Counted from the stretch's first letter, positions 24,532-33,269 are shown. The stretch is DNA of 64,000 bases from Saccharothrix deserti (GCF_009769385.1 NZ_VKAB01000033.1:53964-117963), one strand, 5' to 3'. A program made the numbers and translations. The notes: generated by a model not told the origin, from the sequence alone.

Positions 24532-25563
24532 GTGTCCGAACAGGACTGGGTCCTGCACGTCGACCTCGACCAGTTCATCGCGGCGGTCGAGGTCGCGCGC
24601 CGACCCGAGCTGCGCGGCAGGCCCGTGGTCGTCGGAGGAACAGGCGACCCGACGCAACGCGCCGTGGTGGCCACCGCGTCCTACGAGGCGAGGGAGTTCG
24701 GCGTCCACTCCGGGATGCCGTTGCGGCTGGCCAAGAGGAAGTGCCCGGACGCGGTGTTCCTGCCCTCCGACGCGCCCGCCTACGAGGATGTGTCCGCGCA
24801 CGTGATGGACGTGCTGCGAGAACTGCCCGTGGTGGTCGAAGTGCTCGGCTGGGACGAGGCGTTCCTGGGCGCTCGCACCGACGACCCGGAGGCGTTGGCG
24901 GACACCGTGCGGCGTGCGGTCAAGGCGGAGACCGGGTTGGAGAGCTCGGTCGGCGTCGGCGACAACAAGCTGCGCGCGAAGCTCGCCACCGGGTTCGCCA
25001 AGCCCGCCGGCGTCTACCGGCTGACCAGGGACAACTGGGTCGAGGTGATGGCCGGACGGCCGGTCACCGCGCTGTGGGGCATCGGGAGCCGCACGGCGGA
25101 CAAGCTCGCTTCGTTGGACATCCGCACCGTCGAGGAGTTGGTCCGTGCGGACCCGCAGGTGTTGGCGGCGCGGTTCGGCCCGGCGATGGGGCCGCACTTC
25201 CGGCAACTCGCCTTGGGCGCGGGCGACACACAAGTCACCGCCACGCCGTGGGTGGCGAAATCGCGCAGCCGGGAGACGACGTTCCAGCACGACCTGACCG
25301 ACCGGGAGGAGATCCTCGCCCGGGTGCGGCTGCTCGCGCAGCGTGTGGTGGAGGACGTGCGCGCGGAAGGGCGGCCCGCCGTCCGGGTCGTGGTGAAGAT
25401 CCGGTTCGTGCCGTTCTTCACCTGCACGCGGGGCGTGGCGCTGGAGGAGCCGACGACGGAAGCGGAGCCGATCGAGGCCGCGGCCGTGGCCGCGCTGGCA
25501 AGGTTCGACGACACTCGCGCCGTGCGCCTGTTGGGCGTGCGCGCGGAGTTCATCGGGGAATGA
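24532..25563 (+). CDS. dinB: DNA polymerase IV (Y-family translesion polymerase)
   Basis: This is a 343-residue error-prone polymerase. The catalytic carboxylates are Asp11 in HVDLDQF and Asp108-Glu109 in LGWDEAFLG, and the palm segment ATASYEAREFGVHSGMPL is typical. The thumb has the HhH-like TALWGIGSRTADKLASL, and the little finger starts at RSRETTFQHDL. The motif for the beta-clamp at the C-terminus is not obvious. No actinobacterial LexA box was seen just upstream, unlike uvrA, so this copy may be constitutive or belong to the non-SOS DinB2 type. The GTG at 24532 precedes SEQDWVLHVD. Confidence 0.93.
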   Translation: MSEQDWVLHVDLDQFIAAVEVARRPELRGRPVVVGGTGDPTQRAVVATASYEAREFGVHSGMPLRLAKRKCPDAVFLPSDAPAYEDVSAHVMDVLRELPVVVEVLGWDEAFLGARTDDPEALADTVRRAVKAETGLESSVGVGDNKLRAKLATGFAKPAGVYRLTRDNWVEVMAGRPVTALWGIGSRTADKLASLDIRTVEELVRADPQVLAARFGPAMGPHFRQLALGAGDTQVTATPWVAKSRSRETTFQHDLTDREEILARVRLLAQRVVEDVRAEGRPAVRVVVKIRFVPFFTCTRGVALEEPTTEAEPIEAAAVAALARFDDTRAVRLLGVRAEFIGE

Positions 25564-25675
25564 CACGCCTGCTGGACGCGGGCTGCACCCGACCGGGTTG
25601 GAGCGGATCGACGTGGCCGAGGCGGGCGACGTCGTGCACCTGCGGTTCCGCGTGCTCAGGTGACGCCGGGGGTGC

Positions 25676-26380
25676 TCAGAAGCCGAGTGAGGAGATGAGG
25701 TCGGCCATCTCGGCCGAGTAGACCTTGCCCGGCTCACGGGTCTGGGTGCGCAGGTGGCCGTAGACCTCCAGCGCCACCAGCCCGTGCATCCGGCCCCACA
25801 CCCGCAACGACAGCACGACGGCCGCCGGGGGCAGGTCGGGGTGGTCGGCCCGCACGGTGTCCACCACGTGCGGGTCGAAGTCCGTCCACTCGTGGTCGCC
25901 GTGCGACTGCCGTTCCACCGCACGGGGCCACGCGGCGGCGACCAGCCCGACCAGGGCCGCGCACGCCCGCAGTTCCGCCTCCACACCCTCCTCCGGCGGC
26001 TGGTAGCCGGGCACCGGGTCGCCGTAGATGAGCCGGAAGCCCTCCGGGTTGGCCAGCGACCAGGTGCGGAAGTTCTCCGCCCAGGCCAGGATCCGGCCCG
26101 CCGCGTCGTCGGGCGGCAGGGCGTCGCGCGCCGCCTCCAGGCGTTCCACCAGGTCGCTGTAGACGTCGTTGATCAGCGTGGTGACCAGGTCGTCGCGGGT
26201 CGCGTAGTAGCCGTAGATGGCGTTGGCCGTCATGCCCATCTCGCGGGCGATGGCGCGCAGCGAGATCGCGTCCGGCCCGCCGGTGGCCATGAGCTTCAGC
26301 GCGATCGCCTTGATCTCGGCCGACGTTTCCGCCCGCAGCCGCGCCCGCCGGTTGGGCACCTGATCTCCCACGGTTGACAC
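25676..26380 (-). CDS. TetR family repressor with WHG-type C-terminal domain
   Basis: This 234-residue regulator has its HTH at residues about 15-60 (AIALKLMATGGPDAISLRAI, then MTANAIYGYYATRDDLV). The C-terminal ligand domain contains WAENFRTWSLANPEGFRLIYG, typical of the TetR_C/WHG group. It is divergent from an MFS drug exporter, with a perfect 8-bp-arm inverted repeat between the genes. It most likely represses that exporter and itself. GTG 26380 was selected; GTG 26371 is an alternative. Confidence 0.9.
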   Translation of the reverse strand: MSTVGDQVPNRRARLRAETSAEIKAIALKLMATGGPDAISLRAIAREMGMTANAIYGYYATRDDLVTTLINDVYSDLVERLEAARDALPPDDAAGRILAWAENFRTWSLANPEGFRLIYGDPVPGYQPPEEGVEAELRACAALVGLVAAAWPRAVERQSHGDHEWTDFDPHVVDTVRADHPDLPPAAVVLSLRVWGRMHGLVALEVYGHLRTQTREPGKVYSAEMADLISSLGF

Positions 26381-26402
26381 TCTACAGCGTTGCGGTACTG
26401 TC

Positions 26403-26425
26403 CGGCGTATCCAAACTATACGCCG
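26403..26425. promoter_or_regulatory. TetR operator between regulator and MFS exporter genes
   Basis: The inverted repeat cggcgtat (26403-26410) and atacgccg (26418-26425) is perfect with a 7-nt spacer. It lies in the 73-bp divergent gap, which is a typical TetR operator position. Confidence 0.6.
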
Positions 26426-26453
26426 TGCAGTAAAAATACGGAGTGAATCACGC

Positions 26454-27836
26454 ATGGACACCACCGTGGCCCCCGCGCGCCCCCGTGCCGGCCTCGCGGT
26501 CGCCTTACTGGCGTTTGCCCAGTTCATCGTGGCCGTGGACTACAACATCGTGTACGTGGCGCTGCCCGACATCGGGCGTGCGCTCGGTTTTTCCAGCCAA
26601 TCCCTGCAATGGGTCGTCAGCGCCTACGCGGTCGTGTTCGGCGGGTTCCTGCTCTGCGCGGGGCGGGTGGTCGACCGGCTCGGCGCGCGTCGGGCGTTCG
26701 TCGCCGGTCTCGTGGTGTTCGGGTTGGCGTGCCTGGTCGGCGGTTTGGCGACGTCGCCGGGTGTGCTGGTCGCCGCGCGGGCGGTGCAGGGCGTCGGCGG
26801 CGCGCTGCTGACGCCGGCGACGTTGGCGCTGATCAGCACGACGTTCGCGGAGGGGCCGGAGCGGACCCGGGCGTTGTCGGTGTGGGGTGCGGCTGGCAGC
26901 GGCGGGTTGGCCGCGGGCGCGCTGCTCGGCGGCGTGCTGACCGACGCTTTGGGCTGGGAGTGGACGCTGTTCGTGCTGGTGCCGCTCTCGCTGGGGGCCG
27001 CGGTGCTTGCGTTCGGGGTGTTGCCTGCCGACCGGGTGGGCGGTGTGCGGCAGAGCTTCGACGTGCCGGGCGCGGTGCTCGCCACGGCCGGGTCGGTGCT
27101 GCTGGTGTTCGGGTTGGTCAGCGGCCCGGAGGCGGGTTGGGTGCGGGGCGGGCTCGCGTTGGCGGGCGGGGTGGTGCTGCTCGGCGTGTTCGTGGCCGTG
27201 GAACGGCGCACGCGCGACCCGCTCGTGCCGTTGCGGTTGTTCCGCAACCGCGCGTTGGTCAGCGCGATCGGCGTGGTGCTGCTGTTCCAGAGTTCGCTGG
27301 GCGGGGCGTACTACCTGTTCACGACTTACCTGCAGGACCAACTGGGGTATCGGCCGCTGGCCGCCGGGTTGGCGTTCGTGCCGTTGACGTTGGTGTCGAT
27401 GACCGCGTCGCTCAAGGGCACCGGCGCGGCGATCACGCGGTGGGGTGTGCGGATCACGTTGGTCGTCGGCATGGTCGTCAACGGTGTCGGCATCGGGCTG
27501 TTGGCCGCGGCGATGGCGTGGGACGGCGGGTTCTGGCTCCTGCTGCCGGGGCTGCTGGTCTGGGGTGTCGGCGGCGGGCTCACGTTCCCGGCGATGTTCG
27601 TGGCCGCCGCGTCCGGGGTGGCCGACGCCGAGCAGGGGGTGGCGTCGGCGTTGACCACCACGTCCCAGCAGGTCGGCGGCGCGATGGGGCTGGCGGTGCT
27701 GATCGCGTTGGCGGGCACCGGGTTCGGCGCGGCGGGCGCGCTGGCCGTCGGCGGGCTCGCGACCGTCGTCGGCGGTGCTCTCCTGGCGTTCAGGCGAGAC
27801 CACCGATCAGCCGAAATTGTCAGACCCCGTCGGTAA
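26454..27836 (+). CDS. MFS transporter, DHA2 (EmrB/QacA) type, probable drug exporter
   Basis: This 460-residue polytopic protein belongs to the major facilitator superfamily. Signature features are QFIVAVDYNIVYVALPDIG, the motif-A loop LCAGRVVDRLGARRAF, and motif C-like GAAGSGGLAAGALLGGVL. It has about 14 hydrophobic segments, as in proton-coupled drug exporters. It is divergent from the TetR gene. The last codons (AEIVRPRR) are supplied by the intergenic repeat copy B, so the gene end has been shaped by that repeat. Confidence 0.93.
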   Translation: MDTTVAPARPRAGLAVALLAFAQFIVAVDYNIVYVALPDIGRALGFSSQSLQWVVSAYAVVFGGFLLCAGRVVDRLGARRAFVAGLVVFGLACLVGGLATSPGVLVAARAVQGVGGALLTPATLALISTTFAEGPERTRALSVWGAAGSGGLAAGALLGGVLTDALGWEWTLFVLVPLSLGAAVLAFGVLPADRVGGVRQSFDVPGAVLATAGSVLLVFGLVSGPEAGWVRGGLALAGGVVLLGVFVAVERRTRDPLVPLRLFRNRALVSAIGVVLLFQSSLGGAYYLFTTYLQDQLGYRPLAAGLAFVPLTLVSMTASLKGTGAAITRWGVRITLVVGMVVNGVGIGLLAAAMAWDGGFWLLLPGLLVWGVGGGLTFPAMFVAAASGVADAEQGVASALTTTSQQVGGAMGLAVLIALAGTGFGAAGALAVGGLATVVGGALLAFRRDHRSAEIVRPRR

Positions 27837-27881
27837 AATCGAATTCAGGGATCCCCTGGGCGGGGACGGCTGCGAAGCATG
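27811..27881 (+). repeat. Intergenic repeat, copy B
   Basis: This is the second copy of the repeat at 21718-21786. It starts inside the last codons of the MFS gene and ends gcgaagcatg, followed by a short duplication (gttcctggagcatgttcctg). The same strand and block order as copy A point to a dispersed element rather than chance. Confidence 0.7.
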
Positions 27882-27928
27882 TTCCTGGAGCATGTTCCTG
27901 AAGATGGCCCCTCGTCCGGCGTGCCTGC

Positions 27929-28726
27929 TCAGCTCACGTCCGTGGTGATGCCGTCCAGCACGGTGTAGAGCCGGGCGGCGGTGTCGCGGTCGAACTCGGG
28001 CCTGTCCAAGGCGATCGGGGTGCCCGCCCGTGACGCGGTGAGCGGCGCGGTGGGCGGGTCCGCCAGGAACCGGTGGACCTGTCCCGCCGCGCTGACCACC
28101 GACCTGGCGAACACCCGCGCCACCAGGTCCAGCGCCTTGCCGCGCAGCCCGCCGACCTGCGCGCCGAGTCCGCTGTCCACGAACATCGGGTTGTGCAGCA
28201 CGTACCGGACCGCGCTGTCCGGGTGCCGGTCGGCGAACCCCGCGCCGAGCAGGTCGGCGGCCCGCGCTCCCTGGCTGACCGCACCGAACGCGCGGAACTT
28301 CCCGCTCAACGCCAGGTCGTCCCACTGGATGCCCGGCCCGCGCAGCCCGGCCACCCCGCACACGCTCACCACGACCGGCGCGGCGGACCGCTCCAGCACC
28401 GGCAGCAGCCGTTCCACCAGCAGGAACCGGCTCACCGCGAGCAGCGCGAACGTGTGCTCCAACCCCTCGGCGGTCACCACCCGCCGGGGCGTGAACCGGC
28501 CCGCGCCGAGCACGACGTGGTCGACCACGTCGAACCGCGACGCCACCTCGTCGGCCACCGCGTTCGTACCCGCCACCGTGCTCAGATCGCCCCGGATCAA
28601 CTCCACCCCGTCCGGCGCCACGGCCGACCGGCCGACCACCGCCACCCGGTTCCCCTCGCGCGCCAGCCGCGCCGCCAAAGCCTTGCCGATGCCGTTCGTG
28701 CCACCGGTGATCACCACGTTCGCCAT
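27929..28726 (-). CDS. SDR family NAD(P)-dependent oxidoreductase, atypical active site
   Basis: This 265-residue Rossmann protein has the cofactor motif VVITGGTNGIGKALA at its N-terminus, an Asp after the second strand region (IRGDLS) and HVVLGAGRF in place of the usual NAG. The classic YxxxK catalytic pair is not evident: the equivalent stretch reads FGAVSQGARAADLLG, so Tyr and Lys appear to be replaced. It may be a non-classical SDR or an NmrA-like sensor. It is divergent from an HxlR regulator, which probably controls it. Confidence 0.85.
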   Translation of the reverse strand: MANVVITGGTNGIGKALAARLAREGNRVAVVGRSAVAPDGVELIRGDLSTVAGTNAVADEVASRFDVVDHVVLGAGRFTPRRVVTAEGLEHTFALLAVSRFLLVERLLPVLERSAAPVVVSVCGVAGLRGPGIQWDDLALSGKFRAFGAVSQGARAADLLGAGFADRHPDSAVRYVLHNPMFVDSGLGAQVGGLRGKALDLVARVFARSVVSAAGQVHRFLADPPTAPLTASRAGTPIALDRPEFDRDTAARLYTVLDGITTDVS

Positions 28727-28774
28727 AACCTGAAGCCTGGAGCGCGCCGCGACGACACGGAAGAAGGCACATCG

Positions 28775-29185
28775 ATGTCACTGTCACTGGTCCCGGTGCC
28801 GGTCACGACGGCCGACCGCGCCGCCTGCCCGGTGTCCGACCTGCTGGCCCGCGTCGGCGACAAGTGGAGCCTGCTGGTGCTGACCCTGGTCGCCGAACGC
28901 CCCTACGGCTTCAACGAACTCGACCGCTCGGTGCACGACCTGAGCCGCCGCATCCTCACCCGCACCCTGCGGAACCTGGAACGCGACGGCCTGATCAGCC
29001 GCGAAGTCCGGCCGGGCAAGGCCGCCGGCGTGGAGTACGCGGCGACCGGCCTGGGCCGCTCCCTGCTGGACCTCGTCGTCCCCTTGGGACGGTGGGTGCT
29101 GGAGCACGAGGAGACGATCGAGGCCGCGCGATCCCGTTACGACAAGGCTTCCAGCACCCGGCGCGCGGTGTCCACACTGGACTGA
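28775..29185 (+). CDS. HxlR family winged-helix regulator
   Basis: This 136-residue regulator has the HxlR signature: a conserved N-terminal Cys in RAACPVSDLL, GDKWSLLVLTLVAERPYGFN and SRRILTRTLRNLERDGLISR. The Cys position suggests redox or electrophile sensing, as in related YodB and HypR proteins. It is divergent from the SDR gene and convergent with the DJ-1 gene; the 3' ends overlap by 49 bp. An electrophile response shared by regulator, reductase and DJ-1-like protein is plausible but inferred. Confidence 0.93.
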   Translation: MSLSLVPVPVTTADRAACPVSDLLARVGDKWSLLVLTLVAERPYGFNELDRSVHDLSRRILTRTLRNLERDGLISREVRPGKAAGVEYAATGLGRSLLDLVVPLGRWVLEHEETIEAARSRYDKASSTRRAVSTLD

Positions 29186-29799
29186 GGGTTCTGCCCGGTG
29201 ACGAGGTTGCCGTCCACGACGACCGTGCTGGACCACGCCGGTCCGGTCTCCGGCGCCGCGCCCAGCTCGCGCAACCGCGTCTCCACGAAGTACGGCACGG
29301 CCAGGCCGCCCTGGCGTTCCTCCTCGTCGGTGAACACGGTCAGCCGCCGCCCGGCGAACGCGAACGCGCCGTCCTCGCGCACCGCGGACAGCAGCCCGGC
29401 CGGCCCGTGGCACAGCGCGCCGACGACCTTGCCCGCGTCGTCGAACGCCACCAGCAGCCGGCCGAGGTCCGCGTCGAACGCCAGGTCCGCCATCGGACCG
29501 TGCCCGCCGGGCAGCAGCACGCCGTCGTAGTCCGCGACGTCGACGTCCGCCAACCGCAGCGGCGCCGCCAGTTCGTCCTCGATGGACTCCAGGTACGCGC
29601 CGAACTCGTCGGTGAGGCTGACCGCGTCCACGGTCGGCCGCGCGCCGCCCGGCGTGGCGATGTCGACCCGCACGCCCGCGTCCCGCAGCACGCGCACCGA
29701 TTCGACCACTTCCTCGGCCCAGAACCCGGTGGGGTGGCTCGACCCGTCGGCCAGCACCAGCTTGTCGGCCGCCGAAACGACCACCAGAACCCTGCTCAT
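29137..29799 (-). CDS. DJ-1/PfpI family protein (Hsp31-like glyoxalase III/deglycase type)
   Basis: This 220-residue class I glutamine-amidotransferase-like protein has the nucleophile Cys130 in GALCHGPAGLL and an early acidic residue in GFWAEEVVES that may assist it. Also visible are DYDGVLLPGGHGPM and RRLTVFTDEEE. Such proteins are chaperones or glyoxalase III enzymes that remove methylglyoxal. It faces the HxlR gene, overlapping at the 3' ends, and is divergent from a LysR gene that may regulate it. Confidence 0.9.
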   Translation of the reverse strand: MSRVLVVVSAADKLVLADGSSHPTGFWAEEVVESVRVLRDAGVRVDIATPGGARPTVDAVSLTDEFGAYLESIEDELAAPLRLADVDVADYDGVLLPGGHGPMADLAFDADLGRLLVAFDDAGKVVGALCHGPAGLLSAVREDGAFAFAGRRLTVFTDEEERQGGLAVPYFVETRLRELGAAPETGPAWSSTVVVDGNLVTGQNPQSSVDTARRVLEALS

Positions 29800-29931
29800 C
29801 TGCCTGAACCCTTTCGAGAGCTTTCATCGTGACTCAGCTGTGACTCGACTTCGACAACCGCCAGCCCATCACGTTTCATCCGGGTACGGTGGTTGGGGTC
29901 ATCACGATTCTTATAGCTCCGGAGTTGCGCG

Positions 29932-30837
29932 GTGGCCGACCTCGATCTGCTGTCCACGTTCGTGGAGATCTACCGGGCCGGCTCGCTCACCGCCGCCGCC
30001 CAGCGCCGCGGCCTCACCCAGCCCGCCGTCAGCGGGCACCTCGCCCGGCTGGAACGGGAGCTCGGCGAGCCGCTGTTCGTGCGCTCCAGCCGTGGCGTCA
30101 CGCCGACCGCGCGGGCCGACCAGCTGGCCCGCCGGGTCGGCGCGCACGTCGACGAGCTGCGGTCGGCGCTGAGCGAGGTCGACGACCGCCAGGCGTACGC
30201 GGGCACCGTGCACCTGGCCGGGGCGGTCGAGCTGCTGGCCGCACGGGTGCTGCCCGCGTTGGCGCCGTTGACCACGCGCGGGCTGCGGCTGCGGATCACG
30301 CTGGGCCTGGCCGACGACCTGCTCGCCGCGCTGGTCAACGCCCGGCTGGACCTGGTGGTGTCCTCGGTGCGGCCGACCGACCGGGCGGTGGTCGCCACGC
30401 CGTTCGTGGACGAGGAGTTCGTGCTGGTCGGCGCGCCGACGTCGGTGCGCACGATCGACCGTTCCCTGCTGGCGGAGGACCCGGTGCGGGCGTTGGCGCA
30501 CCTGCCGCTGGTCGCGTACGCGGAGGAACTGCCGATCGTGCGGCGGTACTGGCGCAGCGAGTTCGGCCGCCGTCCGCCCAACCCGGTCGCGGTCGTCGTG
30601 CCGGACCTGCGGGCGGTGCTGGCGGCGGTGGTCGCGGGGGCGGGTGTGTCGGCGTTGCCGCGTTACCTGGCCGATCCGGCGCTGGCGGCCGGGTCGGTGG
30701 AGTTGGCGCACCAGGCGGCCGTGCCGCCGTTGAACACGCTGTTCCTGGCGACCAGGGTCGGCGGGTTGGCGAACCCGTCGGTGGCGTTGGTGCACAACCA
30801 CCTGATGGCCCGCTCGCGTGACTGGAGCGTGCTGTGA
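29932..30837 (+). CDS. LysR family transcriptional regulator
   Basis: This 301-residue regulator has the LysR HTH at residues 1-60 (LLSTFVEIYRAGSLTAAAQ, then LTQPAVSGHLARLERELG) and a periplasmic-binding-like effector domain (LRLRITLGLADDLLAALV, then LVAYAEELPIVRRYWRSEF). It is divergent from the DJ-1 gene; the 132-bp gap repeats tgtgactc/cgtgactc, which may form part of a binding site. The GTG start is at 29932. Confidence 0.92.
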   Translation: MADLDLLSTFVEIYRAGSLTAAAQRRGLTQPAVSGHLARLERELGEPLFVRSSRGVTPTARADQLARRVGAHVDELRSALSEVDDRQAYAGTVHLAGAVELLAARVLPALAPLTTRGLRLRITLGLADDLLAALVNARLDLVVSSVRPTDRAVVATPFVDEEFVLVGAPTSVRTIDRSLLAEDPVRALAHLPLVAYAEELPIVRRYWRSEFGRRPPNPVAVVVPDLRAVLAAVVAGAGVSALPRYLADPALAAGSVELAHQAAVPPLNTLFLATRVGGLANPSVALVHNHLMARSRDWSVL

Positions 30838-30861
30838 CGTCGGTGTCGGTGTCGATGTCGC

Positions 30862-30888
30862 CCGTTGTAGCCGTTGTAGCCGTTGTAG
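30862..30888. repeat. Three perfect 9-bp tandem repeats
   Basis: ccgttgtag occurs three times without gaps just before the ADP-ribosylglycohydrolase start. A run of 6-bp units of the type gtcggt lies immediately 5'. The array fills most of the gap after the LysR gene and may change the distance between promoter and start. Confidence 0.8.
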
Positions 30889-30897
30889 CGTGACGCC

Positions 30898-31737
30898 GTG
30901 CTCGTCGAACTGGCCATCGGGGACGCGTACGGCGCGGGCTTCGAGTACGCCGATCCCGCCTTCGTGACCAGGCACAACACCCTCGCCGGGTACGTCACGC
31001 ACCCGACTCGCACCGGACTTCGGCCCGGTTGCTACACCGACGACACGCAGATGACGTTGGCGCTGGCGGAACTGCGGGCATCCGGTGCGCCGTGGACGCG
31101 TGAGGCGGTGGCGTCGGCGTTCGTGACCGCGTTCCACCGCGACCCGCGCGAGGGTTATGCGCGCGGGTTCCAGGCGTTCTTGGCGACCGTGCACACGGGT
31201 GCGGAGTTCCTGGCGCGCATTCGTCCGGACAGCGACAAGAGCGGCGCGGCGATGCGGGCCGCGCCGGCCGGTCTGCTGCCCACCGTTGCCGACGTGCTGC
31301 ACCACACCGACGTGCAGGCCGAGGTCACCCACGACACACCGGACGGGGTGGCGTCGGCGCGTGCGGCGGCGCTGGCCGTGCACTACTGCCACCACGGGCT
31401 GGGGCCGGTGGCGTCGGTCGGCTCGTGGATCGCGGACCGGCTCGGTTCCGGGGTGTGGGCGCGGCCGTGGCGGGGCGAGGTCGGGTCGAAGGGCGTGATG
31501 AGCGTGCGGGCGGCGTTGACCGCGTTGTCCGGCGGCGGCTCGCTGAGCGCGGTGCTGCGGGCCTGCGTCGCCTTCACCGGTGACGTGGACACGGTCGCGA
31601 CCGTCGCCCTGGCCGCCGCGTCACGGTCCGACGAGATCCGCGCCGACCTGCCCCCGGTGCTGGTGGACGGGTTGGAGAACGGGCCGTTCGGGCGCGACCA
31701 CCTCGCCAGGCTGGACGCTCAGCTCCTCCTCTCGTAG
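30898..31737 (+). CDS. ADP-ribosylglycohydrolase family protein
   Basis: This 279-residue cytoplasmic hydrolase removes ADP-ribose from proteins or small molecules (DraG/ARH fold). Its two metal-site motifs are present: YTDDTQMTLAL with Asp48-Asp49-Thr50, and TGDVDTVATV with Asp229 and Asp231. LAIGDAYGAGFEY at the N-terminus also fits the family. The target is unknown. It converges with and slightly overlaps the AHSA1-type gene. Starts at GTG. Confidence 0.92.
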   Translation: MLVELAIGDAYGAGFEYADPAFVTRHNTLAGYVTHPTRTGLRPGCYTDDTQMTLALAELRASGAPWTREAVASAFVTAFHRDPREGYARGFQAFLATVHTGAEFLARIRPDSDKSGAAMRAAPAGLLPTVADVLHHTDVQAEVTHDTPDGVASARAAALAVHYCHHGLGPVASVGSWIADRLGSGVWARPWRGEVGSKGVMSVRAALTALSGGGSLSAVLRACVAFTGDVDTVATVALAAASRSDEIRADLPPVLVDGLENGPFGRDHLARLDAQLLLS

Positions 31738-32594
31738 TGCCGGACCAGTTCGGCGACCCGCTCCTCGGGCCACGGGCAGCGGATGTCGCCGAACGTCGCC
31801 GCGAAGAACAGCTCCAGGTGCGCGTGCCAGGCCGCAAGCGCTTGCGGTGCGAACGCCGGGTCGTCGACCGCGTGCGTCAGCTCGACCGTCGTGCCCTGCT
31901 CCGGGTCGTGCCGGAACTCCCAGCGCACCCGCCCGGTGGGTGAGTCGAACTCCAGCACGCGCGGCGGGGTGCGCTCGACCACCGGGCCGGCCGGCACGTG
32001 CGGGTTGGTGGCGCGGGTGGGCACCCGATCCTCTCCCTCGCCGTCCTCCTCGTCTTCGGTGAGCAGCGACCACACCTCGTCCAGCGGTCGCCAGACGAGG
32101 TCGCGGACGAACCGCACCACGCCGTCGTCCAGCCGGCCCTCGTCCAGCCCGAACTCCCGGATGTAGTGCTCCATCGGTCCGAGCACGTCCGTGCGCGGCT
32201 CGAACGGCCGGTCGGCGAGCCGGGCTTCGAGGCCCGCGAGGCAGGTGTCCCAGCCCGCCGCGTTGCGCCCGGCGCCGTGCTCGTCGCCGAGGACGTGCGT
32301 GAACACCAGCAGGCACCCGCGCTCGTGCGGCAGCAGCTCGAACCGCAGCACATCGGTGTTCCAGCGGAACGCGAACACCTTCGGCGGGTCGAACTCCAGC
32401 ACCTCACCGGTGGTGACCTGGTCGGGGAAGGAGAACGTCATCGTCCGCCCGTCGATCTCCACCGCCGCCGGGAACCAGTGCGCCAACTCGCCCGGCTCCG
32501 TGATCGCCCGCCACACCTTGGCCGGTGGGTGCGCGAGCACCCGTTCGAACCTCAGCACGGGCTTGCCGTCGATCCGCCGCAACTCGGTGCTCAT
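31719..32594 (-). CDS. Two-domain SRPBCC/AHSA1-like protein
   Basis: This 291-residue protein has two START-like domains. The first (residues 1-150) contains FERVLAHPPAKVWRAITEPG and HWFPAAVEIDGRTM. The second, after an acidic linker (LLTEDEEDGEGEDRVP), contains WEFRHDPEQGTTVELTHAV. AHSA1-like proteins of this type follow ArsR regulators in many actinomycetes. Here the start codon ATG overlaps the ArsR stop (TGATG), so the two are translationally coupled. Confidence 0.9.
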   Translation of the reverse strand: MSTELRRIDGKPVLRFERVLAHPPAKVWRAITEPGELAHWFPAAVEIDGRTMTFSFPDQVTTGEVLEFDPPKVFAFRWNTDVLRFELLPHERGCLLVFTHVLGDEHGAGRNAAGWDTCLAGLEARLADRPFEPRTDVLGPMEHYIREFGLDEGRLDDGVVRFVRDLVWRPLDEVWSLLTEDEEDGEGEDRVPTRATNPHVPAGPVVERTPPRVLEFDSPTGRVRWEFRHDPEQGTTVELTHAVDDPAFAPQALAAWHAHLELFFAATFGDIRCPWPEERVAELVRHYERRS

Positions 32595-32917
32595 CAGTCC
32601 ACCCCATCCATTCGGCCACTCCCGTCCAGTCGGCGTTCCAGTGCGTCGAGGCTGTCCTCCCACATCCGCCGGTAGGGCGCGAGCCAGGCGTCGACCTCGG
32701 CCAACGGCCCCGGCCGCAACCGGTAGAGCCGCCGCTGGGCGTCCCGCCGCACCTCCACCAACCCGGCCTCGCGCAGCACCTTCAGGTGCTTGGACACGGT
32801 CGGCTGGCTCACCGAGAGCCCGTCGACCAGGTCGTTGACCGGTCGCTCACCGTCCCGCAGCGCGTCCAGGATCTGCCGGCGGTGCGGGTCGGCGAGCACG
32901 GCGAATGTAGATGCCAT
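32594..32917 (-). CDS. ArsR family winged-helix regulator
   Basis: This 107-residue repressor has the ArsR/SmtB core TFAVLADPHRRQILDALRDG and recognition helix LSVSQPTVSKHLKVLREAGL. No metal-binding Cys motif is visible, as is usual in the ArsR-AHSA1 pairs. It is the first gene of the two-gene unit. The AT-rich sequence ggcaatatagccaatacggc just upstream of the start is a possible operator or promoter. Confidence 0.93.
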   Translation of the reverse strand: MASTFAVLADPHRRQILDALRDGERPVNDLVDGLSVSQPTVSKHLKVLREAGLVEVRRDAQRRLYRLRPGPLAEVDAWLAPYRRMWEDSLDALERRLDGSGRMDGVD

Positions 32918-32950
32918 GACGGCAATATAGCCAATACGGCATATGCACTG

Positions 32951-33269
32951 TCAACCGCTGCGCGTCAACCGGCACTGGCCGAACGCCGGCCCGCCGTTCG
33001 CCCACGTCGGCACCAGGCGCGCGGTCTCGCAACCGCTGTCCCCGAAGACAACGCGGTCGCGATGTCGGCCCGCCCGCGCAGCCACCACGCGAACGGCGGC
33101 ATGGTCATCGTCGCGTCCTCGTGCAGCAGCGCCACCAACGTCTCCACGTCGTGCCGCTCGAACACCGCCGTGTACCGCGCCCCACGGCGTCCTCGGCCTC
33201 GAACGGCCCGCCGGGCATGCGGTAGCAGTAGCCGGTCAGCTCTGCACGATGCGCTTCCAGGTCCACCAC
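32951..33269 (-). pseudogene. Remnant of an ECF sigma factor with SnoaL-like C-terminal domain
   Basis: The 5' end reads VVDLEAHRAELTGYCYRM followed by GGPFEAEDAV, the start of sigma region 2. After that the sequence jumps, in another frame, to the C-terminal part FERHDVETLVALLHEDATM and FAWWLRGRADIATALS, typical of the SnoaL-like tail of ECF41/SigJ-type factors. The end (LVPTWANG, FGQC) needs a further frame change. Most of regions 2-4 is gone through an internal deletion, so this is a dead gene. Confidence 0.75.

Noticed and set aside
25564..25662. A possible gene remnant behind dinB, reading LERIDVAEAGDVVHLRFRVL in one frame
   Set aside because: The coding-like stretch is only about 20 to 30 codons, has no start and no recognised family. 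It may be the end of a lost gene but cannot be supported.
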